A stretch of 64,000 nucleotides of DNA, taken from positions 446,038-510,037 of the forward strand of contig CAJJDN010000042.1 in the NCBI GenBank assembly GCA_905182985.1, given 5' to 3'. The notes beneath the pieces are model-generated. The model searched no databases. It had not been told where the DNA came from and saw only the letters and a program-made list of their open reading frames with translations. A program made the translations under genes and the position numbers. Shown piece by piece: positions 23,951 to 35,516 of the stretch (position 1 is the first letter of the stretch; every line of letters begins with the position of its first letter). Origin of the DNA: Paramecium sonneborni. Lineage: Eukaryota > Ciliophora > Oligohymenophorea > Peniculida > Parameciidae.

Positions 23951-25060
23951 TCATTTTCCAAGATATAATGGATCCATGCATTATTTACTAGATTCAATTC
24001 TAAACCTCTTTCCTTCGAATTCTTCCTTTCCATAAAGAGTGAATACAGCATCTTTGGGTAATCTTATGCTTTTTATCTACCCATTATAATCAAGTTTTGC
24101 TTTATTGTCACAAATTTTGACCTCTTATCCTTAATAGTCACATTCACTATATAAATAAGCACAATTTTAATCATAATATTTCACTTCTTAATTGCCTATA
24201 TAAAATCCATAAAAGCTAAGTGATTTGATTGTTGATTCATCCCCTATTTTATTAAATATGATTTTTACAAGTTCCAAATTCAACTTTTATAACATTATCA
24301 TCATTTTCCTATTCTTCATTAACTTCTATTCTTAAATGATCACTTAAAGATGTAAATCCTGAAATACCCATCAATTATACAAAATCTACAATATCACTAG
24401 GAATTTCATAAGAAGAAACCAAAATTTTTTAAGCATCTTTAGAAGTTTAAAACCATGTATGATCATCAGAATCAACAATTATTCCCAAATCATCAGTCTT
24501 GAAACTGTTCTCAAAGTTTGATATCAAAAGACATAATTTAAATTCTTTTGCACCGCTTGTTGCTATTTTTATAATGTCTTTATTTAATTCGACTATTTCT
24601 TGATTGAATTATTTCTTTCCATCAAATGTGGCACCCACCAAATATGAATTAACTAAAGGAGTTGTATCGCTATCATAATTAAAAAGGGGTAGTTAGATTT
24701 CAGATTCTGATGATTTAACATATTCAATATGGACTAAAGGATTATCAGTAGCCATCCAATTATACGAGATTTAATCAAGATGATCTCCTTTAACTCTAAT
24801 TGTGAAACCTGCTTTAATTTTAAGGAAATACCTTGTTAATTAACATTCAAAATTTCACTCATGAATGAAGAACCACTCATGTCTAATAAGCCAATTGAAT
24901 AAGCAATCTTTGGAGTTCTTGTGAATTGTTTTTTGAATTTGATATTGATATCAACATCTTTATTAATGATATTTTGTATAGTAACCCCTGTTTCTGATTC
25001 GTATAGAAAATGCTCAGCTTAACACAAATAAATGAAACCTAGAAAGATTAACCAATTCAT
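23951..25060 (-). CDS. Secreted protein with H-type lectin domain and beta/gamma-crystallin-like C-terminus
   Basis: A signal peptide (MNWLIFLGFIYLCQA) is followed by an H-type-lectin-like domain: FTRTPKIAYSIGLLDMSGS, then AGFTIRVKGDHLDQISYNWM. An acidic middle region comes next. The C-terminal ~80 residues contain two Greek-key-like motifs, YLYSECDYQGQEVKICDN and FTLYGKEEFEGKRFRIESS, as in beta/gamma-crystallins. Introns at 24812-24831 and 24244-24268 give an exact 355-codon frame. Crystallin-type C-termini are known in Tetrahymena dense-core-granule (GRT/IGR family) proteins, so a trichocyst or extracellular role is plausible. The shared TMP motif abuts the ATG. The MutS-homologue stop is 41 bp upstream. 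Confidence 0.75.
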
Positions 25061-25070
25061 TTCCGTTTTT
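25061..25070. promoter_or_regulatory. Candidate TMP-type motif TTCCGTTTTT
   Basis: The element sits directly against the start codon of the lectin/crystallin gene. It matches the motif found upstream of the TMP genes at 28165 and 35517, in the opposite orientation relative to the gene. Confidence 0.4.
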
Positions 25071-25101
25071 AATAATATATATTTATAACTATACTTGTTT
25101 A

Positions 25102-27231
25102 TCATATTAATATTTTAGATGTAAGTTCTTTAATAATCTGTCCTTTCTACAATTCATAATTATCCATATAATACACTACTTAATCTAATGTTATATCAAA
25201 ATGAGTAATGAATAAAATCATGCTGTTTTATTTGAGTAGATATTTTAAAATTGAATAAGCTATAGCATGACCATCAATTGAACTTGTTCCTCTTCCTAAT
25301 TCGTCAATTAATAATAAACTATTTGATGTATCAATCATTCTTCTTACTTCTTGTAATTCTACATAAAATGTACTTTCTCTTATTGTATCATAAGCACCCA
25401 TGCGACAATGTATTTCATTAAAGGTTTTAAATTTCATATATGAACACGGAACATAACATCCTAGCATAGCTAAAATCACAAGTAATCCTATAGATCTTAG
25501 AATAGTTGATTTTCCTGCTCCATTATAACCTGTAAGAATAATACATTTATCAATTGAAAGACTATTAGGTTTACAGTTTTAAATTAATGGATGACAAAAA
25601 TCTTATAAAACTAATTGATTTTAATCTGATTAATTTGGAAGACATTTGTGTTATATATTTTCTAAATATTTTGACATTGCTATCAAAACATCTAAATCAC
25701 TTATTTAATTTATTATTTCTTAAAAATACTCCTTATTTTAGATTATATTTTCAATAACTTGTTAATAGAATAAATGAATAAACTTTTTCAACTAATCTAA
25801 AAGTTTTATGTGTTATTGTTATTTCTTTTGAAAAAATTAAGTAGTATATTTTCTGTATCCTTTTCTTTAATTTGAAAACAATAAAAAAGAAGGTGTTTTA
25901 TAATTTTCTGGCATCTCAATTTCAAATTTTTAATAAGTAATATTAGGATCATTTTAATAAAATTAACTTTTTATTTTTAGATATTCATCATTAGCTTCTT
26001 CTTCTGTTTATTCTAAATCATCTAATATCTTATTGTATTGACTTCTTCCTTCATTTTAAGGAACTAAAACATCAAGATTATCACCTTCCCATAAAAATTA
26101 AGAACATATTTTTTGTAAAATCACATCATTTAATTCTTTTAAATTTTTTAATTATTCGCTTTGATAATTTTATTTATTAATATAAATCTTCTGTTTTAAT
26201 TACACTAGAATATATTTAATATTATTTAAGAATTATTTTAAGATAAAACAATCTTTTGGAGCATTAAATACTCTAGCCATTTAATGTTACAAAGATCCAA
26301 TTCTTTTTATTTCAGCTAAGAAACTGTCTCTACATTCAGAGTGATTTCTCATATCTTGTTAAGCTAATTATTTGTCCTATATACCATCAATTGGAATTTT
26401 TCTTAGAGTCATCTATAGTTTTCTACATCCTTCCTTAGTTACTGGTTAAATTAATGGCCTAAAGAATAATTATTTTATTGAATTATCAGATATTGAACAG
26501 AATTTTTAAAGTAATGGAAAATTATCAATAAAAGTAATCTATGATATTCCATCTATAAACCTTTCTTTAAAGAACATTTCAAGCTACTCAAAAGCATTGT
26601 TTCCTTTTGCAGCATTTTTTATAGCTAAGGTTTTTATTTTTTCATTAGTAATTATTTCAGTAATCTTAATCAAATTTAAATTTTCACCACTAGTTTTATA
26701 AGCTACTTTACTTATGGTGTCTAATACTATTGCTTCATTCTTGTAAAGTGAAACTAAATAATTAGTATCAATATTTTCTATGAACTCTCCTAATATTCCA
26801 AAACCTATAAGTCCTTTGCTATAGATTCCAGTAATAAAACGATCACGCAATTAGTTAGAAGTCATTTAAAAAACAGATTATTCACAATAAACAACTTTTT
26901 TATCTGTCTACATTATTAGTGTATGAACATGTTCTATAACAGATGCTTCATTCAATCCAACTTAATAATTTGGAATTTTCCATTATAAATCAATGTAATT
27001 CCTAATAAAATGAGCATCTTCTTAATATGCCAAAAAAAAATTGCCCTTTTAAAGTAAAACAAGATCATGTGGATAATCCTTTTTAATATCCTAGTACTGA
27101 ACTTCTAAAGGGGTAAATTCCGTGTTTGACTTTGTCTTTGACTTTGATTTGGATTTTATTATTTATTCACAATCAAATAAAGCATTATCACATGCTTCAA
27201 CATCAAAACAATTTATCTTTTTAGTTTTCAT
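25102..27231 (-). CDS. MutS homologue (MSH family mismatch-repair-type ATPase)
   Basis: The 709-aa intronless protein has an N-terminal mismatch-binding-like domain (TPLEVQYQDIKKDYPHDLVL) and a helical core. The ATPase domain contains Walker A GYNGAGKST, Walker B/D-loop LLLIDELGRGTSSIDG and a THFD switch. Two features are unusual. The usual GDFYE mismatch-recognition loop reads GNFFLAY, so the Phe-x-Glu wedge is not conserved, and Walker A deviates from the MutS consensus GPNMGGKST. It could be an MSH2-type non-recognising partner or a divergent, perhaps meiotic, paralogue. The subfamily cannot be settled by eye. Confidence 0.85.
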
Positions 27232-27398
27232 AAGTCTTAATTATAATAATATCAAAATTGATAAACTAATTTAGAACTTATGATGTATATAGATAATTTA
27301 AACTATCATTTCTTGTTTTTATAAAATCACATTGTCATAATTTATTCATCAAGGTTTATTTAGACAATAATAATTAATTTCTTTAGTAAATTTTTAGT

Positions 27399-27620
27399 AT
27401 GAATTCAAAAACCTATTCATCAGCCTACTCACAGATTTATTTGCCAGAAATAGAAGAAAAAGTTCAAAATTTATCTAGCATGGAATTTAAGTGGTTAAAG
27501 ATACTAAGACAAATGTCTCGAGAGGATTTAGAATCATTAAAGAAGTAATTAAGAAAACATCAAAGTTTATTAAAGGAAATTAAAAAATAAAACGAATAGC
27601 AAAAAAATGATGAAAGTTGA
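27399..27620 (+). CDS. Small helical protein, 73 aa, with open frame beyond its TGA
   Basis: This is a short intronless frame: MNSKTYSSAYSQIYLPEIEE, a helical middle (LSSMEFKWLKILRQMSREDL), and a Lys/Gln-rich end finishing NDES before TGA. The family is unknown. The frame after the TGA encodes a hydrophobic tail (see 27621-27680). Confidence 0.5.
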
Positions 27621-27680
27621 TAGTCTAAAAATATTATTCTCAATTTTGCAATTATTATTCTGCTTTTAATTCTCATTTGA
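27621..27680 (+). other. In-frame hydrophobic tail after TGA
   Basis: Directly after the TGA at 27618-27620 the same frame reads QSKNIILNFAIIILLLILI and then TGA. This is exactly the size and character of a C-terminal membrane anchor. It is either a readthrough extension or evidence that the TGA is a mutation or error in a tail-anchored protein gene. Confidence 0.35.
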
Positions 27681-28164
27681 TAATCATCTTAATAGTTCTT
27701 GTATAAGGAAATAACTTAAAGACTATATATATGTATGATTATGATGATTCAACCTTTTCATTACAATATAAAGTAACTGTTTATAAATCTTAGAATAAAA
27801 AAATGTTATTGATAATCGTTAGTAAACATTAAGAAGTTTATTTTTAATTAAATTTAAAATGATAAAATTTTTTTTATTTCATAACAATTAACAAATTCAG
27901 AATCCCTAGAAATAAATATTTAGATTAATAATTATATGAATATTTTTTCTTAAAATTGTATGACAAGAAATTTTATAAAATAAAATAAATGTAAATAATA
28001 TTTTATTATATTACTTTAATTAATTTTAAAATATTAGGATTAAGTTTGTTTTAAAATCTTATATAGATTAAAAAGTTAAATAATGTAAAGCAAAAATTAG
28101 TAGTTTTGAGACTATAAATATTTGAACTAAGAACTATTGTTCATAATTTATTTTTTTTAATAAA
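27681..28164. other. Intergenic DNA
   Basis: This is an AT-rich stretch between convergent genes in which no gene was seen. Confidence 0.5.
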
Positions 28165-29348
28165 TCAATTTCTTTTGCTGATGAATTGAGCAGTGGTTGA
28201 TAATTTCTCACTGATGTGTTCTTAAAGTCTATCAACGATTTCATTTTAAGCAGCTCTAAAAAGAATATGATTTATAATACCTTTCAGCAGTTTAAGTTTC
28301 ATAGATTTCTGATTAGACTGCATACCATGCTTATTATCCAGCAAGTCTTTCTTCACTGTTTTCTAATTCTAAGGTGTGGAATTCGATCCATGATTAAGCA
28401 TCTTCAATGGTATCCTTTTATTCTTAGATTTAGACTTCTAATTAAGCTTTTCTTTCAACCAATCTGGTATGTTCATTGCTCAAATGAACGCTGAATTCAG
28501 CCCAATGTGCAGCTTATCTTTCTTCAACATCCTATTTATTTATAAGAAATAAATACTGTCTTAGCAGCTTTTTCTGAGACTAATTATTATCTGATTTCAC
28601 TCAATAATTAAGCAATTTTGGTTAAAGCCTTTTAGTTAACTCCATGAGTAGCTAATTCAGTAAGAGCAACAACGACTGGCTATAATAAAAATATATAAAT
28701 ATATATTTACTTATAAGAGTTGACTGTGTGATGTATTATCAGTAAGTCTCTTGTGAACTGTTTCATACTTTGATTTGACTTAGACAAATGAGGCACCTAA
28801 ACTTAAATGTTAGATGAGTTTGGCAGCTTCATCAATAGCATCGATAACATCATCAATGGCAGCAATCTTAGAAACAAAAGTTTCGTGTTATTAGTTTCTT
28901 GTGGCTTCTTCTCTAGCATAAGTTTATTCATTTGTTGCAATGTCTTAAATAACGACTCTAATGTCTTCTTCAGAAACAGCCAAAGCTTCAATTGTGTCAT
29001 CTCTCAATTAAGTGTTTGATGAGATTTGATTTTAGTGATACAAGATTTCCTTTTCTAAATCTTCAACGATCTATTATATTTTAATATTCTTACTCTGTTA
29101 TTGGTTGTTGTATCAAGTTCAAAAGCATGATCATGGTCATTTTAGTCTTATTGTAATCCAGCAGCAACACCATTTAATAACATATTAACTTCATTGGCTG
29201 GTGTTTAGGCTTATAAGTGGGCCTTGATTGCTGATAACACAACATTTCCAAATGGATTAGAATCAATCTAAGCTAAGCTTGCATGTGTATCTACAAACTT
29301 TGCAGCTGCAAGAGCAAGAACCAATGTCAATATGGCTAGTTTTTGCAT
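28165..29348 (-). CDS. Trichocyst matrix protein (TMP) precursor
   Basis: The signal peptide MQKLAILTLVLALAAAKFV leads into a 359-aa acidic coiled-coil precursor. Introns lie at 29071-29093, 28680-28710, 28532-28556 and 28256-28280. Coil segments include LEKEILYHQNQISSNTQLRD and ERKAQLEVQIQEQKDTIEDA, split by a helical linker (ELATHGVNQKALTKIAQLL). The organisation matches the TMP at 21369, but the sequence differs enough to be another TMP subfamily; this copy has four introns where that one has none. The candidate motif ATCCGTTTTT (sense orientation) lies 20-29 bp before the ATG. Confidence 0.9.
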
Positions 29349-30316
29349 ATATTTAATTTAATGTTTTAAAAACGGATCGAAAAATGCTTATGTATGTAAT
29401 TAATTTATAAAAATTTTATCCCCATTTCGTTATAATATTACTATCTTAATATAATCAACTTTTCATTCCATTCATTTAAGACATTTTTTTTTCTTTTCCA
29501 TAACATTCTTTCTCTTATTGTCTATTTATTATAACAATTTTCTTATTTCCTTTATCTTTAAATTATCAATTTTTTTTACATTCTTTAATCAAACTTCTCT
29601 TATTCACATTCCATCATCAATCCTATTCATTGATTATATATATCAATAATTTATTACACCTATTCTTTCATTTTCATCTAACTTAAACTTAATCCTTCTT
29701 ATTTAGGATATCAAATTTCTTTGATTCTTTAATACTATATTAATTGACTTTATTAGATTAATCACTATAATACATTTTTATAAAATTCTCTTTAAAACTT
29801 TAGAGCCTTTAAAAATTTATATTATAGATAATTAAAAAAAAATATTATAAATTTTTTCAATCCATTTCCTATATTTTTTAAAATAGATGAAAATTCAAAT
29901 ATTTGGGTTTTCCATCTTATATAAAATTAAATATAGAAAATTTTGGGATTTTAATATTTATTTAGTTTAAGATGAAATCCAAAAATTTTAGAATTCTAAT
30001 GCTTTATAAATTTATAACCGAACTCCATATTTTTGGAATATTTTTATTTTAAAATAATTATTTGTATTTACTAAAATTTCAATTTTTAAGATTTTAACTA
30101 TTTTCCGTTTAATAAAATAATCTAATAAGGATATATGTGAGAAGTTTTTATTTTATTAAATAGTTATTTGTTAATAAACTCATAAAAATATGAGTATAAT
30201 TTAGAATAAAAATCATAATATAAGAAAAGTATACGAGATTGTTAGAATTTTGAGAAGTTGGTTTTAATTATTAATTAAAATCTTGCAAATATTCAAAAAA
30301 TAATTTAATTTTTCTA
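29349..30316. other. Divergent promoter region of TMP and RPS19
   Basis: Nearly 1 kb of very AT-rich DNA separates the TMP start from the (truncated) S19 start. Only the CGTTTTT-type motif close to the TMP start stands out. Confidence 0.5.
29368..29377. promoter_or_regulatory. Candidate TMP motif AAAAACGGAT
   Basis: This is the reverse complement of ATCCGTTTTT, 20-29 bp upstream of the TMP start codon. Spacing and orientation are the same as for the motif at 36669. Confidence 0.45.
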
Positions 30317-30560
30317 ATGTCAACACCATTCTATACTGTGAAAGTAAAATTCATGAAATTAATTAAAGGATGTACCAGCTTAAGATTTCATTCGTGCTTA
30401 TGCAGAATACTTGAAAAAAAATAACAAGATAAAGATTCCTGATTGGGCTTCAATTGTAAAGACAGGACTTGGAAAAGAAATCTCACCAATTGACTAAGAT
30501 TGGATGTATGTTAGAGCTGCAGCACTTGCTCGTAAAATTTATGTTAGAGGTCATTGGGTA
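30110..30560. repeat. Copy 1 of a 451-bp duplicate before an N gap, with truncated S19 gene
   Basis: This segment recurs at 31004-31454 (offset 894) and ends exactly where the run of Ns begins. It contains the S19 start (ATG 30317), first intron and second exon, and is cut just inside the second intron. It is an unmerged contig end, not a second gene. Confidence 0.9.
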
Positions 30561-31003
30561 NNNNNNNNNNNNNNNNNNNNNNNNNNNNNNNNNNNNNNNN
30601 NNNNNNNNNNNNNNNNNNNNNNNNNNNNNNNNNNNNNNNNNNNNNNNNNNNNNNNNNNNNNNNNNNNNNNNNNNNNNNNNNNNNNNNNNNNNNNNNNNNN
30701 NNNNNNNNNNNNNNNNNNNNNNNNNNNNNNNNNNNNNNNNNNNNNNNNNNNNNNNNNNNNNNNNNNNNNNNNNNNNNNNNNNNNNNNNNNNNNNNNNNNN
30801 NNNNNNNNNNNNNNNNNNNNNNNNNNNNNNNNNNNNNNNNNNNNNNNNNNNNNNNNNNNNNNNNNNNNNNNNNNNNNNNNNNNNNNNNNNNNNNNNNNNN
30901 NNNNNNNNNNNNNNNNNNNNNNNNNNNNNNNNNNNNNNNNNNNNNNNNNNNNNNNNNNNNNNNNNNNNNNNNNNNNNNNNNNNNNNNNNNNNNNNNNNNN
31001 NNN
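30561..31003. other. Assembly gap (443 N)
   Basis: This is a run of undetermined bases. Because identical sequence flanks it, the real gap is probably negative (an overlap), and the open frames that run through the Ns are meaningless. Confidence 0.95.
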
Positions 31004-31454
31004 TAATAAAATAATCTAATAAGGATATATGTGAGAAGTTTTTATTTTATTAAATAGTTATTTGTTAATAAACTCATAAAAATATGAGTATAATTTAGAA
31101 TAAAAATCATAATATAAGAAAAGTATACGAGATTGTTAGAATTTTGAGAAGTTGGTTTTAATTATTAATTAAAATCTTGCAAATATTCAAAAAATAATTT
31201 AATTTTTCTAATGTCAACACCATTCTATACTGTGAAAGTAAAATTCATGAAATTAATTAAAGGATGTACCAGCTTAAGATTTCATTCGTGCTTATGCAGA
31301 ATACTTGAAAAAAAATAACAAGATAAAGATTCCTGATTGGGCTTCAATTGTAAAGACAGGACTTGGAAAAGAAATCTCACCAATTGACTAAGATTGGATG
31401 TATGTTAGAGCTGCAGCACTTGCTCGTAAAATTTATGTTAGAGGTCATTGGGTA
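31004..31454. repeat. Copy 2 of the 451-bp duplicate
   Basis: This matches 30110-30560 and continues uninterrupted into the complete S19 gene. Confidence 0.9.
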
Positions 31455-31708
31455 ATAAATAATTATTAAATTAACTTCAGGGTGTTGGAAATTTGACTCA
31501 TATGTTTGGTTCAATGAATGATAATGGAAAGCATGAATCTGGATCAGGAAAAGTGATTAGATATTTACTTTAATAATTAGAAACTATTAAGGTTTTAAAG
31601 AAAGATAATAAATCTCTCTTAAAGAAGGGTTCAAGAATTGTTACCAAAGAAGGATAATAAGATTTAAATAGAATTGCAACTCAAGTTGCTTTAGCTGCCA
31701 GAAAATGA
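31211..31708 (+). CDS. RPS19: 40S ribosomal protein S19 (eS19)
   Basis: The 147-aa frame, after removing introns 31238-31262 and 31452-31480, reads as S19 along its whole length: FIRAYAEYLKKNNKIKIPDW, DWMYVRAAALARKIYVRG, then GVGNLTHMFGS and a basic C-terminus (QQDLNRIATQVALAARK). Length fits the family. eS19 is a small-subunit head protein needed for 18S rRNA maturation. This is the only complete copy, since the copy before the gap is an assembly remnant. Confidence 0.97.
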
Positions 31709-31786
31709 TTTATAATATATCACAGAAGTACATTATCCAACATACAGATTATATTATAGTCATAAATATATATTTATTATATTTAA

Positions 31787-33003
31787 TCAAATTTCATACA
31801 TTTCACTCAAAAGTTTATCCATGTAATTTTCTATAACTATCTATAATTTCTATTCTCTAGTCTAAAAAATAGCAGAGGGTAGTTGATAACTCTAATTACT
31901 AACAGGAGATTTATTTATTATTTCACTATCATCAGAGGTTATTTATTCTATAGATTTCTTATTTAAAATGTTAGTTTTATTAATTTTTGCTACCTTTAAC
32001 TAATAGTAGATATAAAATTTTATTATATTTCTTTTTCTTTATTTTCCTTATTCAAATGCATATTAAATATCTTTATCGTCAATGATTACAATTTTATCAC
32101 AATCGCTATCATAGAAACTAATGTTTGGTTATAATATTTTACTATAACACAATGTCTTTCAATAGTATCCTTAATCTTTTTAATTCTGATTTAAGATCTC
32201 TTATAGTTAAATTTTGAATATAAATTTGGAATGTTTGACTTTAAGTTTATATTTTTAAATCCATATTAATATTCTTGAATATGAAATAAATTCTCAATTT
32301 TATTCAATATTATCGACTTTATTTTAAGATTCTAGTGAGTGATTATTACAAAGAGGCTAATTCATGATTATGTCTATAAAATGTGTAATTGAATTCTTAC
32401 TCAACAGTAAACGTTCCAATCTAAGATGGAGAAATAGCATTCAATTTAGCACTCAATAATCTAAGATCACTTTAATTTTCACCAAAACCTAATCTGCTCT
32501 GATTGTTACCCAAGAAAACAGCAGATTTATTTGATAAATGATGAGATTAGTAATTTTAGTATGATAGTTCATTATTGAGGCGAGTGAATTTTGTGTTTTA
32601 TATTTAGAGCTCTAGTCCTAACTTTGAATCCCAATTCTTGAATCTATCTATTCTAACTTTAGCTCTCTAAGGAGATTCATTATAATTTAAACTTGATCTC
32701 ATAGGAGATGTGCTTTTATGAATGCTACTAAATACAATATGAGAAGGTGTTAAAGCACTATTATTATTAAAAATAATACTGATATTCCCCAACTACTATT
32801 CCTTATAATCCTTTACTTTATTTTGGTGAAGAGTCTCTAAATAATCTCATTTTAACTGGAGACATATTATTTGACTCTCTCGTCTTTGTAGTTAAATTAG
32901 AATCTCCAATTTTACTGATAGCAGTTGATAATAACCCTATTTAACTTGTTTTTGGTTTGATAACTTTGCTAGATTCAACACTCACTTTAGATTGAGTTAA
33001 CAT
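31787..33003 (-). pseudogene. PB1-domain protein gene interrupted by an in-frame TGA
   Basis: Introns of 22 nt (starting in the CAGTATT context near 32800) and 25 nt (near 32135) give one 390-codon frame, but it contains a TGA at 32304-32306. Upstream is an S/N-rich region (TSPMRSSLNYNESPQRAKV). Downstream is a PB1-like domain: strand FQIYIQNLTIRDLKSEL and the OPCA-type YDSDCDKIVIIDDKDIQYAF. PB1 domains mediate front-to-back heterodimerisation in signalling scaffolds. No normal-length intron removes the TGA; a 57-nt one could, but that would be exceptional here. It may be a decayed gene, an error, or two genes. Confidence 0.55.
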
Positions 33004-33898
33004 AATTTTATTTATATGTAATAAAATTTATATTTTCCCCCTTTTATATGGGCTAAATTTTTTATTACAATTATTAATTTTATAGAGTCATTTCAATAAA
33101 TTATTCTTTTTCAGAAATAATCCAATTGTTTATTTAAATTTTATTGTTATTCCAAATATAAAACTTCTAATAGATTTTCTAATTGTAAAAACTCTGTTTA
33201 ATTAGATAATATATCTGAATGAGAATTTATTGATTTGTAAAAACATTAATAACAAAAGTAATTTGTTTTACTTTTCATAGATTACTATTAATGTTTATGA
33301 GTTGTTTTATAATCAAATATAAGAAATAAAATTAAATATTATAAAATTTGGATTTAATATTTGGTTTTTTTTATTTTTCCATTATAAAATCAAGTTTTCT
33401 TTAATGATCTCTATTATTAATCAACAAATTGGAATTGTTTATGTTTTACTTTTAGAATATTATTTAAAAAAATTTCATTTTTCATAATTTATTAAATTCA
33501 AGAAATGAGAATTAACCCTTAAACTTTGCTAGAAATTATCTAAAATTATCAGGAACGGCTGAAAATTAATAAGTAATAGTCGTAATTGAATATTTTAAAG
33601 TTTTTTCCTGATTGAATAATGATAAAATAATAAAAATTTAAAATAATCTTTCCTGGACTGTAACGTAAAACTTTACACAAAAAGAAAAGAATAGTAAAAG
33701 TTTTGTTTTATGAATTAATTTCTAATATTTAAAAAAAAAAAAAGTAAACTTGAATTTTTGTTTAAAAAAAAGTAAGAAAAAGTATGGATTTTAATAAAAC
33801 AATTAATTGCTTATTTTTATTTTTTGAATCGATATTGATATAAGTACTCTTCTTGAAATTTAATTCTATTAATAAAACAAAAATTTACTTTTATTAAG
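33004..33898. other. Intergenic DNA
   Basis: No gene was recognised. There are several short A/T homopolymer runs around 33730-33780. Confidence 0.5.
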
Positions 33899-34755
33899 AT
33901 GAGCAGTTATGAATAATTCTTGCTATTGATTAAGTTAATAACAAACACATAGCTCTATTATGACAGAATTGTGAATGATAAAAAATTACTATCAAAACAT
34001 ATATTAGAATTCAAATAAAAAATATATCACTTAATATTCTCGTTGATTAAATTTAAATCTTAAGAGTTTCAAAAAGAAGTTTTCGAATTGATTTTATAAT
34101 AGAAGTAAAAGATTATGATGCCATTTAAAAAATGATTTAAGATACTTCTAATGCATAGACATTCTTAAATGGTTATTGTAATGGGAAGGTAGAGTTTTCA
34201 ATTATTTTTGGGAAGCAAATTAATTTGCAAAAGAAAGAGTCACGCTAACTAAAGATGATTTTAATCCTTAATTAAATATGACTTGGGATACTGAGAAAGA
34301 ATAGAGAGGATCTCATTATCATAGATATGATTATTATTTTCCAAGAAATTTTGAGGGGTTTGGGTTAAATACAAAAAATTATGGACCTAATTAAGATTGG
34401 ATCTAAATGGATGTTAATCCTGAAGAATGGATAATTATGTAACATGGTAATTCAATAGTGAGAAATAATTTTATAGGTAGTCCAAATAATGATTATTCGT
34501 TCGAAAAATTTACAAATGAATTTAATAGAGGTTTATTATTAGGAAATGGAATGTATTTCAGATGATTATAATGTCTGTTTTAAAGATGATTATGCTAAGT
34601 TTGTGGAATCTGCAGTAAAAAATTTGTGCCAATCTTTATGTAGAGAGTAAATCCAAAAGAAATTAGATATAAAAATTATATGAAAGGTATTTTGTTGTTC
34701 AAAATTCAAAAGATGTTGGAACATATTGAATTTTATTGTATGAAAATAAAATGAG
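33899..34755 (+). pseudogene. Decayed gene resembling a ciliate ART/PARP-like domain protein
   Basis: Protein-like segments lie in different frames and no set of introns joins them. The first begins MSSYEQFLLLIKLITNTQLY. A long one holds YDYYFPRNFEGFGLNTKNYG, then NPEEWIIMQHG and GLLLGNGMYF. The last two frames give QRVNPKEIRYKNYMKG and VVQNSKDVGTY followed by TGA and ILLYE. The order HG ... GxGxY ... RVNPKxIR ... ILLYE recalls ADP-ribosyltransferase-like domains annotated in ciliates; that comparison is from memory. Several frameshifts and TGAs make it a probable pseudogene. Confidence 0.5.
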
Positions 34756-35516
34756 GTTTTATTAATTATAAATTTATTATTTTATTCAAATTAAATTGAA
34801 TATTAAATAATGTTATTATAATGGTAATTAAATAATTTTCTGTTTTTGATTTATTACACTAAAACCTTTTTATTTATTTATAAATTACTGATATTGCAAG
34901 GTTTAAAATATTTGAGATTACTCTCTCTCTCTATTATGAAAAATTATTTAAACCATAAAATAATCAATCAGATTAAATAAAAAATATAGAATGACATATT
35001 AATACTTGATAAGATTAAATGAATATTCTTTAAATTCAAATAGTAGATGACACTTGATTTGCTGATATAATGAAATTTAAATTAATATTATTTTATGCAA
35101 AATATTCAATCTTATAAATAAATATAATAACAAAAGATATGTCTTTTTGTGCAAATCAATAGTAATCTTTAATTTTTATATAATCTAATGAATGCAACTT
35201 TAAATCCAATGAACAAGAAAATTAAAATTCAAATAGTATCATCAGCTATGAATAATAAAAATAATTACCCAAGAACATGCATAAATCTAACATATATTTA
35301 ATTAAACAATTATCATGTAGTCTGTTTCAATGATATTAATAATAATTAAAACATAACATAACATTCTGCTTATTTATATTTTATATCAATAATTTTTTTT
35401 CTATTAAGAAGAATTGAAGATCTAATTTGCAATATTAGAGAATTGAGTAGTTTAAATTATAAAGTTAAATGATTATTTTTTGTTAATTGAATATATTTTT
35501 ATTTGTATTATGGAAA
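34756..35516. other. Intergenic DNA
   Basis: This is AT-rich sequence with a short CT microsatellite at about 34921-34932. No gene was recognised. Confidence 0.5.

Noticed and set aside
30469..31019. Open frames of about 150-180 codons that run through the N gap
   Set aside because: They consist almost wholly of undetermined bases and have no coding meaning.
34921..34932. Short CT repeat as a regulatory element
   Set aside because: It is an isolated microsatellite of about six units with no nearby gene start and no second instance.
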